Shown: positions 1 through 8,659, counted from the stretch's first letter. The stretch: DNA of 64,000 bases from Clostridium gelidum (GCF_019977655.1 NZ_AP024849.1:1063001-1127000), one strand, 5' to 3'. Program-made: numbers and translations. The notes: a model not told the origin generated them from the sequence alone.

Positions 1-1160
1 TAAATAGTAGTGCTCGAATTAATGCAAGATTAATTTTAATTTCTAATAATGCAGTGAATTATATAAATGCTAAATCTAAAAAAACAATAGAGATGTTTAA
101 GCCCTTTTTAACTTTCTTATTAGAAAAGCACAACCTTACTATAAGTTCTACATTAGATAAGCTTACAGGAGTATATAATAGAAAATATTTTGAAGAGGCT
201 TTGCTTTTCTTGTTAGATAGTGCAAGACTAGAAAAAAGTGAATTTGCTGTAATAATGTTTGATATTGATGATTTTAAAGGCGTAAATGATAAATATGGGC
301 ATCAAACAGGTGATGAAGTTCTAGTTAAGTTAACAAAGGAAGTAAAAAAGTGCATAGGTAAGGGAGATATCATTGGAAGATATGGAGGCGAAGAATTTAT
401 AGTACTTTTACCAAATGTAAATAAAAAAAGGGCTATGAATATGGCAGAAAAAATTAGAATGAATATTGATAATGCTAAAATTTTAGGAGATAAAAGGAAA
501 GTTACCATAAGTATTGGTATAGCAATGAGTGCTCATGAATTATTAAATAATGAAGAAATAATAGAAAGAGCAGATCAAGCTTTATATAAAGCAAAGCATG
601 AAGGAAAAAATAGATCTATTTTTTGGGAGAAAGATTATGGAATAAGCACTAATAGTAATAATGATTTAACTGGAGTTTTATCAGGAAGTGCAACAAAAGA
701 TTATAATTTAGCATCAATTCTAAAGGAGGTTGCTAATATAATTAAATATAAAGATAAAAAAGAACAAAAAATCTATAAATTTATTTTAAAAGTTATGCAG
801 GTTATTGAATGTGAAACAGCTACAGTATTTATTGTAAAAGATAAAAAAATAATTAACGTGTATAGCAAGCAAAGAACAAAGGAGGGTTGGTATGTAGCTG
901 AAAAATTCAACTTTAAATTAATTTATAGTACCATTGAAGAGGAAAAGGGAAGATACTTAATTGATTGGGAAATTATGGATAGTTATAATCATTATGGTAT
1001 ACCTGATTGGAGATCTGTTTGTATAACACCAATAATATGCAATGGTGAAATTTTAGCTGTACTATATCTATCTGTTTCAGTAAATAAAAAAGAGTTTACC
1101 TGTAATGATTATAATTTATTAAATTGTTTTGCAGAAATAGGTATTCCAATCTTTTTTTAG
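1..1160 (+). CDS. GGDEF diguanylate cyclase with C-terminal GAF-like domain, 5' partial
   Basis: Predicted diguanylate cyclase making the second messenger c-di-GMP from two GTP. The frame is open to the left edge (codons from base 3), and the GTG at 54 has no ribosome binding site, so the gene begins outside the window and an N-terminal sensor part is missing. Counting from 54, the GGDEF domain covers about residues 34-190: DxLTGVYNR entry motif, FDIDDFK metal site and an intact GGEEF at 111-115. The inhibitory RxxD site upstream reads GKGD, so product inhibition through that site is unlikely. Residues about 220-368 resemble a degenerate GAF sensor domain, an unusual position C-terminal to GGDEF. 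The family role is established; the ligand is unknown. Confidence 0.9.
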   Translation, partial: NSSARINARLILISNNAVNYINAKSKKTIEMFKPFLTFLLEKHNLTISSTLDKLTGVYNRKYFEEALLFLLDSARLEKSEFAVIMFDIDDFKGVNDKYGHQTGDEVLVKLTKEVKKCIGKGDIIGRYGGEEFIVLLPNVNKKRAMNMAEKIRMNIDNAKILGDKRKVTISIGIAMSAHELLNNEEIIERADQALYKAKHEGKNRSIFWEKDYGISTNSNNDLTGVLSGSATKDYNLASILKEVANIIKYKDKKEQKIYKFILKVMQVIECETATVFIVKDKKIINVYSKQRTKEGWYVAEKFNFKLIYSTIEEEKGRYLIDWEIMDSYNHYGIPDWRSVCITPIICNGEILAVLYLSVSVNKKEFTCNDYNLLNCFAEIGIPIFF

Positions 1161-1237
1161 AATAATAAAATCATAATCACATAAAAGTTTTTTCTTCATA
1201 TTATATAGAGAAAAAGTTTAATGAAGAGGAATTTTTT

Positions 1238-1651
1238 ATGGATGCTAATATTTCTAAAGCTGACAATAAATATATAGATAATGTTAAAGCCCCAATATCG
1301 GAAGAAGATAATAAAGCTCAGAATGGAGAAATTATAGTTACATCAGTCTTGGAATGCTCAGAAAATGAATATTTGCAAGGTGTAAAGATTAATTTATATA
1401 AAATAAATGGATTATCTCCAGTTCTTGTAACATCTAAAATAACAGATCAAGATGGGAAAGCTATTTTTTCAGAAGTTGAAGAAGGCTGTTATAGAATAAT
1501 CGAAGTTATAGATAAAAGACATTTTGAAAAACCTAAGTATATAAATTGGAATGAGATAATAATTGATAGTGTTAATAGAAATCAGAGACTAATGATAGTC
1601 AATAAAATTAAAAGATTTGTATCACAAAATAAACATAAGAATTGTATATAA
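1238..1651 (+). CDS. Small prealbumin-like (Cna_B/SpaA-type) protein
   Basis: A 137-residue protein with a polar N terminus (about 1-30) followed by one beta-sandwich domain of the prealbumin/Cna_B type, seen as GEIIVT, then a VKINLYKING strand, TDQDGKAIF, and EEGCYRIIEV. Such domains usually occur in Gram-positive surface proteins as stalk or carboxypeptidase-regulatory-like modules. Here there is no signal peptide, membrane segment or LPxTG motif, so a cytoplasmic location is likely and the role is unknown. The ribosome binding site is weak (GAAGAGG about 10 bases upstream). The gene lies 77 bases after the GGDEF gene and just before an IS1182 element, and may be cotranscribed with the former. 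Confidence 0.6.
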   Translation: MDANISKADNKYIDNVKAPISEEDNKAQNGEIIVTSVLECSENEYLQGVKINLYKINGLSPVLVTSKITDQDGKAIFSEVEEGCYRIIEVIDKRHFEKPKYINWNEIIIDSVNRNQRLMIVNKIKRFVSQNKHKNCI

Positions 1652-1661
1652 AATAAGAAGG

Positions 1662-1712
1662 GGGCTGTTGCAAAACTAACGTAGTTAGTTTTGTGGCAGC
1701 TCATTTTTTTAT
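1662..1712 (+). terminator. Terminator-like hairpin inside the IS1182 left end
   Basis: Arms 1664-1680 and 1684-1700 pair over 17 positions, some as G-T pairs, around a 3-base loop and run into T7. It overlaps the terminal repeat. It would terminate transcription entering from the upstream gene, a usual way for insertion sequences to limit their own expression. Confidence 0.6.
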
Positions 1713-1733
1713 AAAAAAAATAAAAAATGTGAA

Positions 1734-1762
1734 TTCAAAAGAATTCACATTTTTAGTATAAT
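1734..1762 (+). promoter_or_regulatory. Likely IS1182 transposase promoter overlapping a hairpin
   Basis: TTCAAA at 1734 and TATAAT at 1757 are separated by 17 bases, a good sigma-A spacing, 7 bases upstream of the ATG at 1769. The spacer contains half of a perfect 12-bp inverted repeat (GTGAATTC ... GAATTCAC, about 1727-1754), so incoming transcription would fold this region while local initiation need not. Confidence 0.5.
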
Positions 1763-1768
1763 TAAATT

Positions 1769-3379
1769 ATGTTAAAAACCAAATTATACAATTAAAATTA
1801 TAATCAATTTAATGATAATTATCAACTTATATTACCATTAAATTTAGAAAACTTAATACCAGAAGATGATTCAGTCCGCTTGCTAAGCCATATATTGGAG
1901 GGATTAAATTATACAAAGTTGTATCAGGCGTACTCTTCCGTTGGAAGAAAACCGGCAGTGGAACCAAAAATCATGTTCAAAATAGTATCGTATGCTTATT
2001 CTCAAAATGTTTATTCTAGTAGAAAAATAGAGAAAGCATGCAAAAGAGATATAAATTTCAAGTGGCTACTTCAAGGCTATAAAGCACCTGATCATGCTAC
2101 CATTAGTAGATTCCGTAAAGAATATCTTTCAAATGAAGTAATTGAAGATTTATTTTATCAACAAGTTAAATATCTAGCAGGTCAAAATGAAATATTATTT
2201 GAAAATGTATTTATTGATGGTACTAAAATCGAAGCGAATGCCAATCGTTATACTTTTGTTTGGAAGAAATCCATTTATAAAAATGAGACAAAAATGTTTG
2301 ATAAGATTCTTACTCTTGCTGAAAATATCAATCTTGAAGAATCGAGAGACTTTATTGCTAAAAAAGAAACATTGATAGATGATATTGATAAAATTCTCGA
2401 ATGGCTTTTATATGAAAAAGATAAAAGAAACATAGAGTTTGTTCACGGTATTGGTAAAAGAAAAACTGCAATTCAGAAATGGATAGAGCAACTATTTGAA
2501 TATAAAGAAAGACAAGAAAAATATAATTTCAGTAAAAACATATTATCAAAAAGAAATAGTTATTCTAAAACTGATACAGATGCAACTTTTATGCGTATGA
2601 AAGATGACCATATGAGAAATGGTCAATTGAAACCTGCATATAATGCACAAATCGCAGTTGAAAGTGAATACGTAACCGGGGTCGGAATATTTGATGATAG
2701 AAATGATATAGCAACATTAATACCTATGCTTAATAATATGCAAGAAAAAATTGGGTATAAATATCTTAATGTAATTGCAGATTCTGGTTACGAAAGTGAG
2801 GAGAACTATTTATTTTTAGAATCTAACAATCAAACTCCGTATATAAAACCACAAACTTATGAAAAGTGGAAAAAAAGAAGTTTTAAAAATGATATTAGTA
2901 AACGTGAAAACATGAAATATGATGCAGAATCAGATTTATATATTTGCCATAATGGTAGAAAGTTGATTCCGACCTCTATTATTAATAGAAAATCCGCCAG
3001 TGGATACAAATCAGAGGCTACTATCTATGAGTGTGAAAGTTGTGATAACTGTGCTCATAAATCGAAGTGCACGAAAGCAAAAGGAAATAGAAAGATGCAA
3101 GTTTCAAAAACTTTTGTGGAAAAGCGTGAAATATCTTATAGAAATATCACAACTGAATTTGGAACTAAATTAAGAATGAACAGATCTATTCAGGTCGAAG
3201 GAGCATTTGGAGTTCTAAAAAGTGATTATGAATTCAATAGATTTTTAACACGTGGAAAAAATAGTGTTAAAACTGAATTTATTTTGCTTTGTTTTGGCTA
3301 CAACATTAACAAATTGCATTTAAAAATACAAAATGAAAGAACCCAAAATCATCTTCATGAATTAAAATCTACTGCCTAA
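1769..3379 (+). pseudogene. IS1182-family DDE transposase with an early in-frame stop
   Basis: The only sensible start is the ATG at 1769, but the ninth codon (1793-1795) is TAA. After it the same frame runs open to 3379 and reads like a normal family N terminus (NYNQFNDNYQL, then LPLNLENLIPEDDSVRLL). Full length would be about 536 residues, the family size. The rest is intact: DUF772-type N-terminal domain, catalytic aspartates in FIDGTKIEAN and VIADSGYESE, glutamate in QVEGAFGVLKSD, and a cysteine cluster CESCDNCAHKSKC. A TTG at 1880 could start a 499-residue protein lacking the first 37 codons, but it has no good ribosome binding site. I infer an inactivated or poorly expressed copy; a single read error would also explain the stop. 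Confidence 0.75.
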
Positions 3380-3427
3380 TTATGGAATGAAATAAGTAGG
3401 CTTATTTGAGTGCGCTTGAAATTCAGA

Positions 3428-3472
3428 AATCTCCCCAAAATTGATTTGATATTTCAATTTTGGGGAGATTTC
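3428..3472. terminator. Strong bidirectional hairpin at the IS1182 right end
   Basis: Arms AAATCTCCCCAAAATTGA (3428-3445) and its near-perfect complement (3453-3471) form a long GC-anchored stem followed by a T-rich run. It probably terminates the transposase mRNA and, read from the other side, transcription entering from dut. Confidence 0.65.
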
Positions 3473-3665
3473 TTTCTTTGAATCGAAAAGGAGCATCGCT
3501 CCTGATCGAAAATCAATCATTTTGCGACACTCCCTTTTTGCATATGTTTAATTGATTTTTTGAATTACTCATAGAGACTCATTAAGAGCATGAATTTAGC
3601 ATTGTGAATTGTGCATTGGTAAGATATAATCATAATTAATATAAAAATTTAAAGTGGGTGTTGAA

Positions 3666-4106
3666 GTGGAAAAATATATATTGAAAATAAAAAAAATTAA
3701 TGATAAGGCTGTAATACCTAATTATGCTCATGAAGGAGATGCAGGCTTAGACTTATATGCAGTGCAAGAACTGATTTTAAATCCAGGAGAAAGAGGACTA
3801 GTACATACTGGAATACAAATAGAGTTACCTAAAAATACAGAAGCTCAAATAAGACCAAGAAGTGGTTTAGCCTTAAAAAGTGGAATAACTACCTTAAACT
3901 CACCAGGAACGATAGATGAAGGGTATAGAGGAGAAATTGGAGTTATTTTAATCAACCACAGTAATGAAATTTTTAAAATAGAACACGGAATGAAAATTGC
4001 TCAAATGGTAATAAAGCCTGTATTTAAAGTTGAGATAATAGAAACATCAGAATTGTCAGAGAGTGAAAGAAACGAGAAGGGATTTGGATCTTCAGGAACA
4101 AGATAA
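3666..4106 (+). CDS. dut: Deoxyuridine 5'-triphosphate nucleotidohydrolase (dUTPase)
   Basis: Trimeric dUTPase hydrolysing dUTP to dUMP and pyrophosphate, keeping uracil out of DNA and supplying dUMP for dTMP synthesis. All five family motifs are visible: HEGDAGLDLYA, RPRSGLALK, GTIDEGYRGEIGV with the catalytic aspartate, the IEHGMKIAQMV segment, and the glycine-rich C-terminal arm EKGFGSSGTR. The GTG at 3654 has nothing like a ribosome binding site. The GTG at 3666 has GGGTG about 8 bases upstream and gives the usual length (146 residues) starting MEKYILKIKK, so I prefer it. The gene stands alone between the IS1182 element and a terminator. Confidence 0.93.
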   Translation: MEKYILKIKKINDKAVIPNYAHEGDAGLDLYAVQELILNPGERGLVHTGIQIELPKNTEAQIRPRSGLALKSGITTLNSPGTIDEGYRGEIGVILINHSNEIFKIEHGMKIAQMVIKPVFKVEIIETSELSESERNEKGFGSSGTR

Positions 4107-4109
4107 TTT

Positions 4110-4152
4110 AAATGCCTTATAAAATACATAAAGCATTTTATAAGGCATTTAA
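4110..4152 (+). terminator. Rho-independent terminator of dut
   Basis: Inverted repeat AAATGCCTTATAAAAT ... ATTTTATAAGGCATTT immediately after the dut stop codon, with a short loop. The T-run is weak, but the position is typical. Confidence 0.6.
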
Positions 4153-4155
4153 TAA

Positions 4156-4320
4156 GTCATATGAAAGAAAATAACAAGTCAATCATGTGATGTGTATTTT
4201 GCGTCAGGCAGGCAATAAGGTATGTTGGCCTCATAATGGGCTTATTAGGTAAACATACTGACGAAGCATGAGACAAAATAGACTAGCATGCTGACTTATT
4301 ATTTTCTGGAATATGCCTAA
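4156..4320. repeat. Dispersed imperfect palindrome, copy A
   Basis: A member of an intergenic repeat family seen several times in this window. The outer arms ATATGAAAGAAAATAACAAG... and ...CTTATTATTTTCTGGAATAT are inverted complements, continued by CAAGTCA/TGACTTA and CATG/CATG. An inner pair TATTTTGCGTCAG / CTGACG...CAAAATA follows. It lies between two convergent genes (dut and the methyltransferase), directly after the dut terminator. Confidence 0.7.
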
Positions 4321-4336
4321 GACCTTTATTATATAT

Positions 4337-4897
4337 CTAACGTAATTTAAGAGAAACATTGAATCTACATGGATTATAGTATCCATCCATGACTTTCCAA
4401 CCGTCAAAATCTTTTTTATCATAAAGTAAATGAGTATCTCTATGTGAACTTAGAGGTAAATCTCCAATAAATATTGCTTCTTTAGCAACTCTTTTTAATT
4501 CAGAAATTGCTTGCTTGGCATACTCTTGATTTGGAAAATAATGAAATGCTCCAAAGCAAATTACTTTATCGAAGGTTTTATCCTTAAAAATTAAATTATT
4601 TGCTTCACCATGTAAAACTGAATTGTTAAGCAGTTCTATGTGTCTTTTTACAAGGGAAGAAGAATAATCTACCCCAACATATTCACCACATTTTATATAT
4701 TGAGCTAATCCGCCAGCACCACAAGCTACTTCTAATACTTTATCAGTTTCTTTAATATCTAATTCTTTAACAATTTGTCTTGCTATCTCTTTTACATCAG
4801 CAGAAGTATCTTCATAACCATCCAATTCTTCCAAGGACTTGGTATTACCATTTCCTTTTCTCTCCCAAACTTCTTTCCAATAAGACATGTTTTCCAT
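4337..4897 (-). CDS. Class I SAM-dependent methyltransferase
   Basis: A 186-residue methyltransferase with one Rossmann-like domain. The SAM-binding motif I is VLEVACGAGGLAQY (about 54-67), followed by YVGVDYS (motif II) and a KTFDKVICFGAFHYFPN segment, placing it in the UbiE/Methyltransf_11 group; its substrate cannot be read from sequence. A canonical AGGAGG lies 8 bases upstream of the ATG, fixing the start. It is the only minus-strand gene in the first 25 kb and is convergent with dut. A TGAACAAT inverted repeat upstream may be its operator. It is slightly short for the family, so a C-terminal cap or substrate domain may be reduced. Confidence 0.8.
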   Translation of the reverse strand: MENMSYWKEVWERKGNGNTKSLEELDGYEDTSADVKEIARQIVKELDIKETDKVLEVACGAGGLAQYIKCGEYVGVDYSSSLVKRHIELLNNSVLHGEANNLIFKDKTFDKVICFGAFHYFPNQEYAKQAISELKRVAKEAIFIGDLPLSSHRDTHLLYDKKDFDGWKVMDGYYNPCRFNVSLKLR

Positions 4898-4941
4898 AAA
4901 TCTATCCTCCTAAATTTAATTCTACAATATAGTTCAATTAA

Positions 4942-4968
4942 TGAACAATATTATATTAACATTGTTCA
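4942..4968. promoter_or_regulatory. Inverted repeat, possible operator of the methyltransferase gene
   Basis: TGAACAAT (4942-4949) and ATTGTTCA (4961-4968) form a perfect 8-bp inverted repeat with an 11-base spacer, 45 bases upstream of the methyltransferase start. The dyad is of the sort bound by dimeric MarR- or TetR-type repressors. No regulator gene lies next to it, so the assignment is speculative. The rest of the gap up to the kinase start at 5197 shows nothing I recognise. Confidence 0.35.
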
Positions 4969-5196
4969 ATGTTCACAACAATAAGTTCATAAAATAAATT
5001 AGTAGAAATCGTTAATTAATCAATATATTATGAATGATGTTACCTTTTAATGTTGATATCTAGGAAGATTAGATTATGCTAAATGATTACATTATTAGAA
5101 AAACAATATTTTGTAGAAATTAGTAGAAAAAAAGCTTGAATCTGTTAAGTGTTTAAGATAAAGTATAAATATGAAGAAAATTGGGAGGATTTAGCA

Positions 5197-6447
5197 TTGA
5201 TTATTATAGATGGAATAAATTCAGTATTACAATCACTAGCATTTGCATATGTATTAATTTATTGTGTGGATAAAAACCCAAGAATAGATAAAATGAAGTT
5301 GCTTTTTATGACATTGATTTTTACGCTTATAGGAACATTATTTACAGGAGCATTTGGAAATAGCCCGGGAATGATAGTGTTTTCAACTCACATACTAGCA
5401 TTAGGGGTAGTATGTTTTGTATATAAGAAAAATATAAATAATGCATTAATAGCACATACGATAATATATTGTATTATTGGAATTTATTCTATTATATTTG
5501 GAAATATAATTTTTGAGTATGTAAAAGGACTTTTACCAATTGAATATGTAGATTATGAGGCGAGTTTTATAATATATATTCCAGAATATATATTAATGTT
5601 TTTGTGTTTGCAATATATAAAAAAAATAGAACAAGTATATAAATTCATAGTAAATGAAGGTTTATTAATTTACTTATTGATAATTAGTTTTGCTATGGAT
5701 TTTACAGTAACTTTTTATTTATTGACTATGGGATATAAAACTCAATTAATAAAAAATATTATATACTTAATGTTTTTAATATTTTTTCTAGGCATTTTGG
5801 TATATTTTTGGAAGGCTCATCAGAAATCAGAGCAAATATATAAATTAAATGAAGTTCTAGAAATTAAAAATAATGAGCTTAGCAAAATCAAACATGATTA
5901 TGGTGCACAAATTTCATATTTATATGGTCTTTGCCTTATGGAAAGAGTTGATGATTTGAAAATATCTTTAAAAAATATTATAAATAATAATGAATCTACA
6001 CCAACAGCTGTAGAAGTTAATAAAAATAAAAATTCATTGTTATCACTTGCTTTAAAGCCTGCTATAGATAAAGGAATACATGTAATAATAGAAGAAAAAT
6101 GTGATTTCAGTTTAATAACTATGAATGAAATGGAATTTTATAGAGTCATATCTAATATAGTAAATAATGCAATTAAAGCAATGGATGGTCAAGGAATAAT
6201 AATTGCAAAAAGCTATGAATATTTAGGCAATGCAGTAATAAAAATACAGAATAATGGACCTAAAATAGAAGAGTATTATTTGACAGATATTTTTAAAATA
6301 GGATTTACAACTAAAGATAATGATGATAAAAGCCATGGATATGGGTTAAGTATTGTAAAAGATTTAGTAGAAAGTAATAATGGGAAAATTCGTGTTAAAA
6401 GCACGGATACTGCAACTGAATTTAAAATAGTTTTACCAATTGAATAA
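5197..6447 (+). CDS. AgrC-like GHKL sensor histidine kinase (first copy)
   Basis: Membrane sensor kinase of the AgrC type, expected to detect a peptide autoinducer and signal through a LytTR response regulator. About 200 N-terminal residues form six to seven hydrophobic helices. The kinase part follows with phospho-acceptor H233 in IKHDYGAQ, N-box NIVNNAIKAM and G-box GYGLSIVKDLVE. The GTG at 5149 lacks a ribosome binding site. The TTG at 5197 has GGGAGG 8 bases upstream and matches the start of the paralogue at 7403, so I chose it (416 residues). The paralogue is nearly identical over the kinase half and more diverged in the membrane half, suggesting different ligand specificity. A terminator separates it from agrB. 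Confidence 0.85.
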   Translation: MIIIDGINSVLQSLAFAYVLIYCVDKNPRIDKMKLLFMTLIFTLIGTLFTGAFGNSPGMIVFSTHILALGVVCFVYKKNINNALIAHTIIYCIIGIYSIIFGNIIFEYVKGLLPIEYVDYEASFIIYIPEYILMFLCLQYIKKIEQVYKFIVNEGLLIYLLIISFAMDFTVTFYLLTMGYKTQLIKNIIYLMFLIFFLGILVYFWKAHQKSEQIYKLNEVLEIKNNELSKIKHDYGAQISYLYGLCLMERVDDLKISLKNIINNNESTPTAVEVNKNKNSLLSLALKPAIDKGIHVIIEEKCDFSLITMNEMEFYRVISNIVNNAIKAMDGQGIIIAKSYEYLGNAVIKIQNNGPKIEEYYLTDIFKIGFTTKDNDDKSHGYGLSIVKDLVESNNGKIRVKSTDTATEFKIVLPIE

Positions 6448-6463
6448 TATAATTGTAAAATAA

Positions 6464-6508
6464 GAAGATATCCTTATAATAACAAATTAAAAGGATATCT
6501 TTTCATTT
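6464..6508 (+). terminator. Terminator between the first agrC-like gene and agrB
   Basis: AAGATATCCTT (6465-6475) pairs with AAGGATATCTT (6490-6500), followed by TTTCATTTT. It separates the kinase transcript from the agrBD transcript. Confidence 0.7.
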
Positions 6509-6583
6509 TATAATTAATTAAATTTTAAATATAGTCCATTAATATAAAACGTATACAGAGAACATAAAAACACAACAAATATG

Positions 6584-6612
6584 TTGAAAATTAACAAATA
6601 AGGAGGTATACT
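6584..6612 (+). promoter_or_regulatory. Sigma-A type promoter of agrB-agrD-agrC2
   Basis: TTGAAA (6584-6589), a 17-base spacer, then TATACT (6607-6612), about 38 bases upstream of the agrB start. Near consensus, so the operon should have basal expression. An AGGAGG inside the spacer is not next to any start codon. Confidence 0.6.
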
Positions 6613-6650
6613 ATATATAAACTAGAAAAATATATAAAAGAGAGATAAAA

Positions 6651-7208
6651 ATGGTAAAAAGTGTTTCGAAGAAAATTATAAAAAGTATAGCAACTAATGA
6701 AAATTATAGTAAAGATGAACTCGAACAAATGGAATATGCTTTAGTGACTATTTTATTTGAATCGATAAAAATTGTTTCAGCAATAATTATTTTTTCTTTA
6801 TTCGGATATTTTAAAGAAATGATAATTATTCAAGTAGTAATGTGTTCAGTTAAGCCTTTTATTGGAGGGTATCACGAAGAGACTCAAATTAAATGTTTTT
6901 TAACTACAATGCTATCTATAACTGGAATATTGATTTTAAGTTTGCAATGTAATCTTAGTTTTCTAAGTAATTGTATCTTAATTTTTCTAAGCATATTTTG
7001 CATATGGAATCAAGCTCCAGTAATAAATTTAAAAATGCCAATTACGCGCCCCGAAATTATAAATAAAAATAGGAGTACAGGACTAAGGAATGTAACAATA
7101 CTTGGATTAATATGTATAGTTGCATACAACTATACAAGTTATTATTCAATAATAACTTGGACAATCCTATTTTTAGCAATAGAAATGTTTAATAAAAGAG
7201 AAGTATAA
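6651..7208 (+). CDS. agrB: AgrB-type peptide-processing membrane endopeptidase
   Basis: AgrB is a membrane cysteine protease that removes the C-terminal tail of AgrD and helps form the cyclic autoinducer. The 185 residues contain the AgrB core: H75 and C82 are seven residues apart in PFIGGYHEETQIKC, the same spacing as the catalytic His/Cys of Staphylococcus AgrB. A PITRPEIINKNR segment and five to six hydrophobic helices complete the family picture. A GAGAG lies 8 bases upstream of the ATG. The agrD gene follows after 41 bases and a second agrC-like kinase after that. Confidence 0.9.
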   Translation: MVKSVSKKIIKSIATNENYSKDELEQMEYALVTILFESIKIVSAIIIFSLFGYFKEMIIIQVVMCSVKPFIGGYHEETQIKCFLTTMLSITGILILSLQCNLSFLSNCILIFLSIFCIWNQAPVINLKMPITRPEIINKNRSTGLRNVTILGLICIVAYNYTSYYSIITWTILFLAIEMFNKREV

Positions 7209-7249
7209 AACTATTTAGTAATTAAAAAAATTAAGAGGAGATGGGTTTT

Positions 7250-7375
7250 ATGATAAAAAAAGTATTAGGTGAATTTTTAAAGAAAATAGCAAATTCTATG
7301 ATTACATTAGCTCCAGCATCATTGGGGGATTGGGGTGTTGAAGAAATGCCTGAATCTATGAAAAACTTAAGATAA
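7250..7375 (+). CDS. agrD: AgrD-like autoinducer precursor with serine at the ring position
   Basis: A 41-residue peptide with the AgrD plan: an amphipathic cationic leader (MIKKVLGEFLKKIANS), a short core APASLGDW, and an acidic C-terminal recognition tail GVEEMPESMKNLR. Aligned on the tail proline, the ring would be S24-L-G-D-W28: the proline is six residues after the ring end, as in the S. aureus group I precursor. Ring cysteine is replaced by serine and the peptide has no cysteine at all, so a lactone rather than a thiolactone is predicted, as known for S. intermedius and the enterococcal Fsr peptide. The ribosome binding site GAGGAG is 9 bases upstream. The gene is directly downstream of agrB and upstream of a sensor kinase. 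Confidence 0.8.
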   Translation: MIKKVLGEFLKKIANSMITLAPASLGDWGVEEMPESMKNLR

Positions 7376-7402
7376 ATATAAAAATAACTGGAGGGGCGCG
7401 AA

Positions 7403-8659
7403 TTGGGATTGATTATTTTAGATATAACAGCTTCAATATTACAAGCAATAGTACTTACTTATACAATAACTTATTGTATAAATAAGAGCGAAAGAATAGC
7501 GAAAATAAAAATAGTTCTCATTATAGTAATGCTTTCATTAGACGGCCAAGTTTTTACTGGTGTATTTGGGAATAGCTGGGGTATGGCTATATTTGTAACT
7601 CATATAGTAGGTTTAAGCATAACAAGTGCATTTTATAGAAAAAATATTTTAAAAGCAATAATAGCATATACAATAATCTATTCTATTATAATATTAATGA
7701 GCATTATATTTGGGGGGTTGATTTTTGAATATATTAAAGGAATGCTTCCGATAGAATATGTTACTTATGAAAAGATTTTTTTGGTATATGTTCCACAATC
7801 AATATTGTTACTTTTGTGTTTCAAATATACAAAAAAAATAAAACAGATTCATCAATTAATAATAGATGAAGGGGTTTCAACAGTTTTTATAATAATGAGC
7901 TTTTTTCTTGATTTTGTATTAACTTTTTATTTAATAACATTAGGTGAAAAAAGTCAATTAATTAAGAATGTTATATACATAGTATTTTTTCTGTTTATGT
8001 TAGTAATTTTGACTTATTTTTGGAAGATTCATCAGAAATCAGAACAAATATATAAATTAAATGATTCTCTAGAAATTAAAAATAATGAACTTAGAAAAAT
8101 TAAACACGATTATGGTGCACAAATTTCATATTTATATGGACTTTGCCTTATGGAAAGATTTGATGATTTAAAAAAATCATTAAAAGATATTATAAATAAC
8201 AATGAATCTACACCAACAGCTGTGGAAATTAGCGAAGATCAACAGTCATTATTATCACTTGCACTAAAGCCTGCTATAGATAAAGGGATACATGTAATAA
8301 TAGAAGATAAATGTAGTTTTAATTTAATAAAGATGGATGAAATGGAGTTTTATAGGGTGATATCTAATATAGTAAATAATGCAATTAAGGCACTGGATGG
8401 CGAAGGAATAATAATTGCAAAAAGTTATGAATATTTAGGTAATGCAGTGATAAAGATAGAAAATAATGGCCCTAAAATACAAGAACATATTTTGACAGAT
8501 ATTTTTAATGTTGGATTTACAACAAAAGAAAATAAGGATAATAGTCATGGATATGGATTAAGTATTGTGAAGGATTTAGTAGAAAGTAATAATGGAAAAA
8601 TATATGTTAAAAGTACTGATACTGCTACTGAATTTAAAATCGTTTTACCAATTAATTAA
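7403..8659 (+). CDS. AgrC-like GHKL sensor histidine kinase (second copy)
   Basis: A 418-residue membrane histidine kinase and paralogue of the gene at 5197. Six to seven hydrophobic helices (about 1-200) are followed by the coupling helix SEQIYKLNDSLEIKNNELRK, phospho-acceptor H235 in IKHDYGAQ, N-box NIVNNAIKAL and G-box GYGLSIVKDLVE. It starts with TTG behind GGAGGGG, 27 bases after agrD, so it is probably translated from the agrBD mRNA and is the best candidate receptor for the AgrD peptide. No LytTR response regulator (AgrA) lies in the window, so the phosphoryl acceptor must be elsewhere. Confidence 0.87.
   Translation: MGLIILDITASILQAIVLTYTITYCINKSERIAKIKIVLIIVMLSLDGQVFTGVFGNSWGMAIFVTHIVGLSITSAFYRKNILKAIIAYTIIYSIIILMSIIFGGLIFEYIKGMLPIEYVTYEKIFLVYVPQSILLLLCFKYTKKIKQIHQLIIDEGVSTVFIIMSFFLDFVLTFYLITLGEKSQLIKNVIYIVFFLFMLVILTYFWKIHQKSEQIYKLNDSLEIKNNELRKIKHDYGAQISYLYGLCLMERFDDLKKSLKDIINNNESTPTAVEISEDQQSLLSLALKPAIDKGIHVIIEDKCSFNLIKMDEMEFYRVISNIVNNAIKALDGEGIIIAKSYEYLGNAVIKIENNGPKIQEHILTDIFNVGFTTKENKDNSHGYGLSIVKDLVESNNGKIYVKSTDTATEFKIVLPIN

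Larger units (their letters stand above)
1659..3536 (+). mobile_element. IS1182-family insertion sequence
   Basis: About 1.88 kb element bounded by imperfect terminal inverted repeats: GGGGGCTGTTGCAAAA at 1660-1675 against the reverse complement of the sequence ending TTTTGCGACACTCCC at 3535 (12 of 16 positions agree). The left end continues into a hairpin (arms at 1664-1680 and 1684-1700, then T7) that would stop read-through transcription. The right end holds a strong hairpin (3428-3471). Size, ends and transposase type all fit IS1182. No clear target duplication is visible. Confidence 0.8.
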
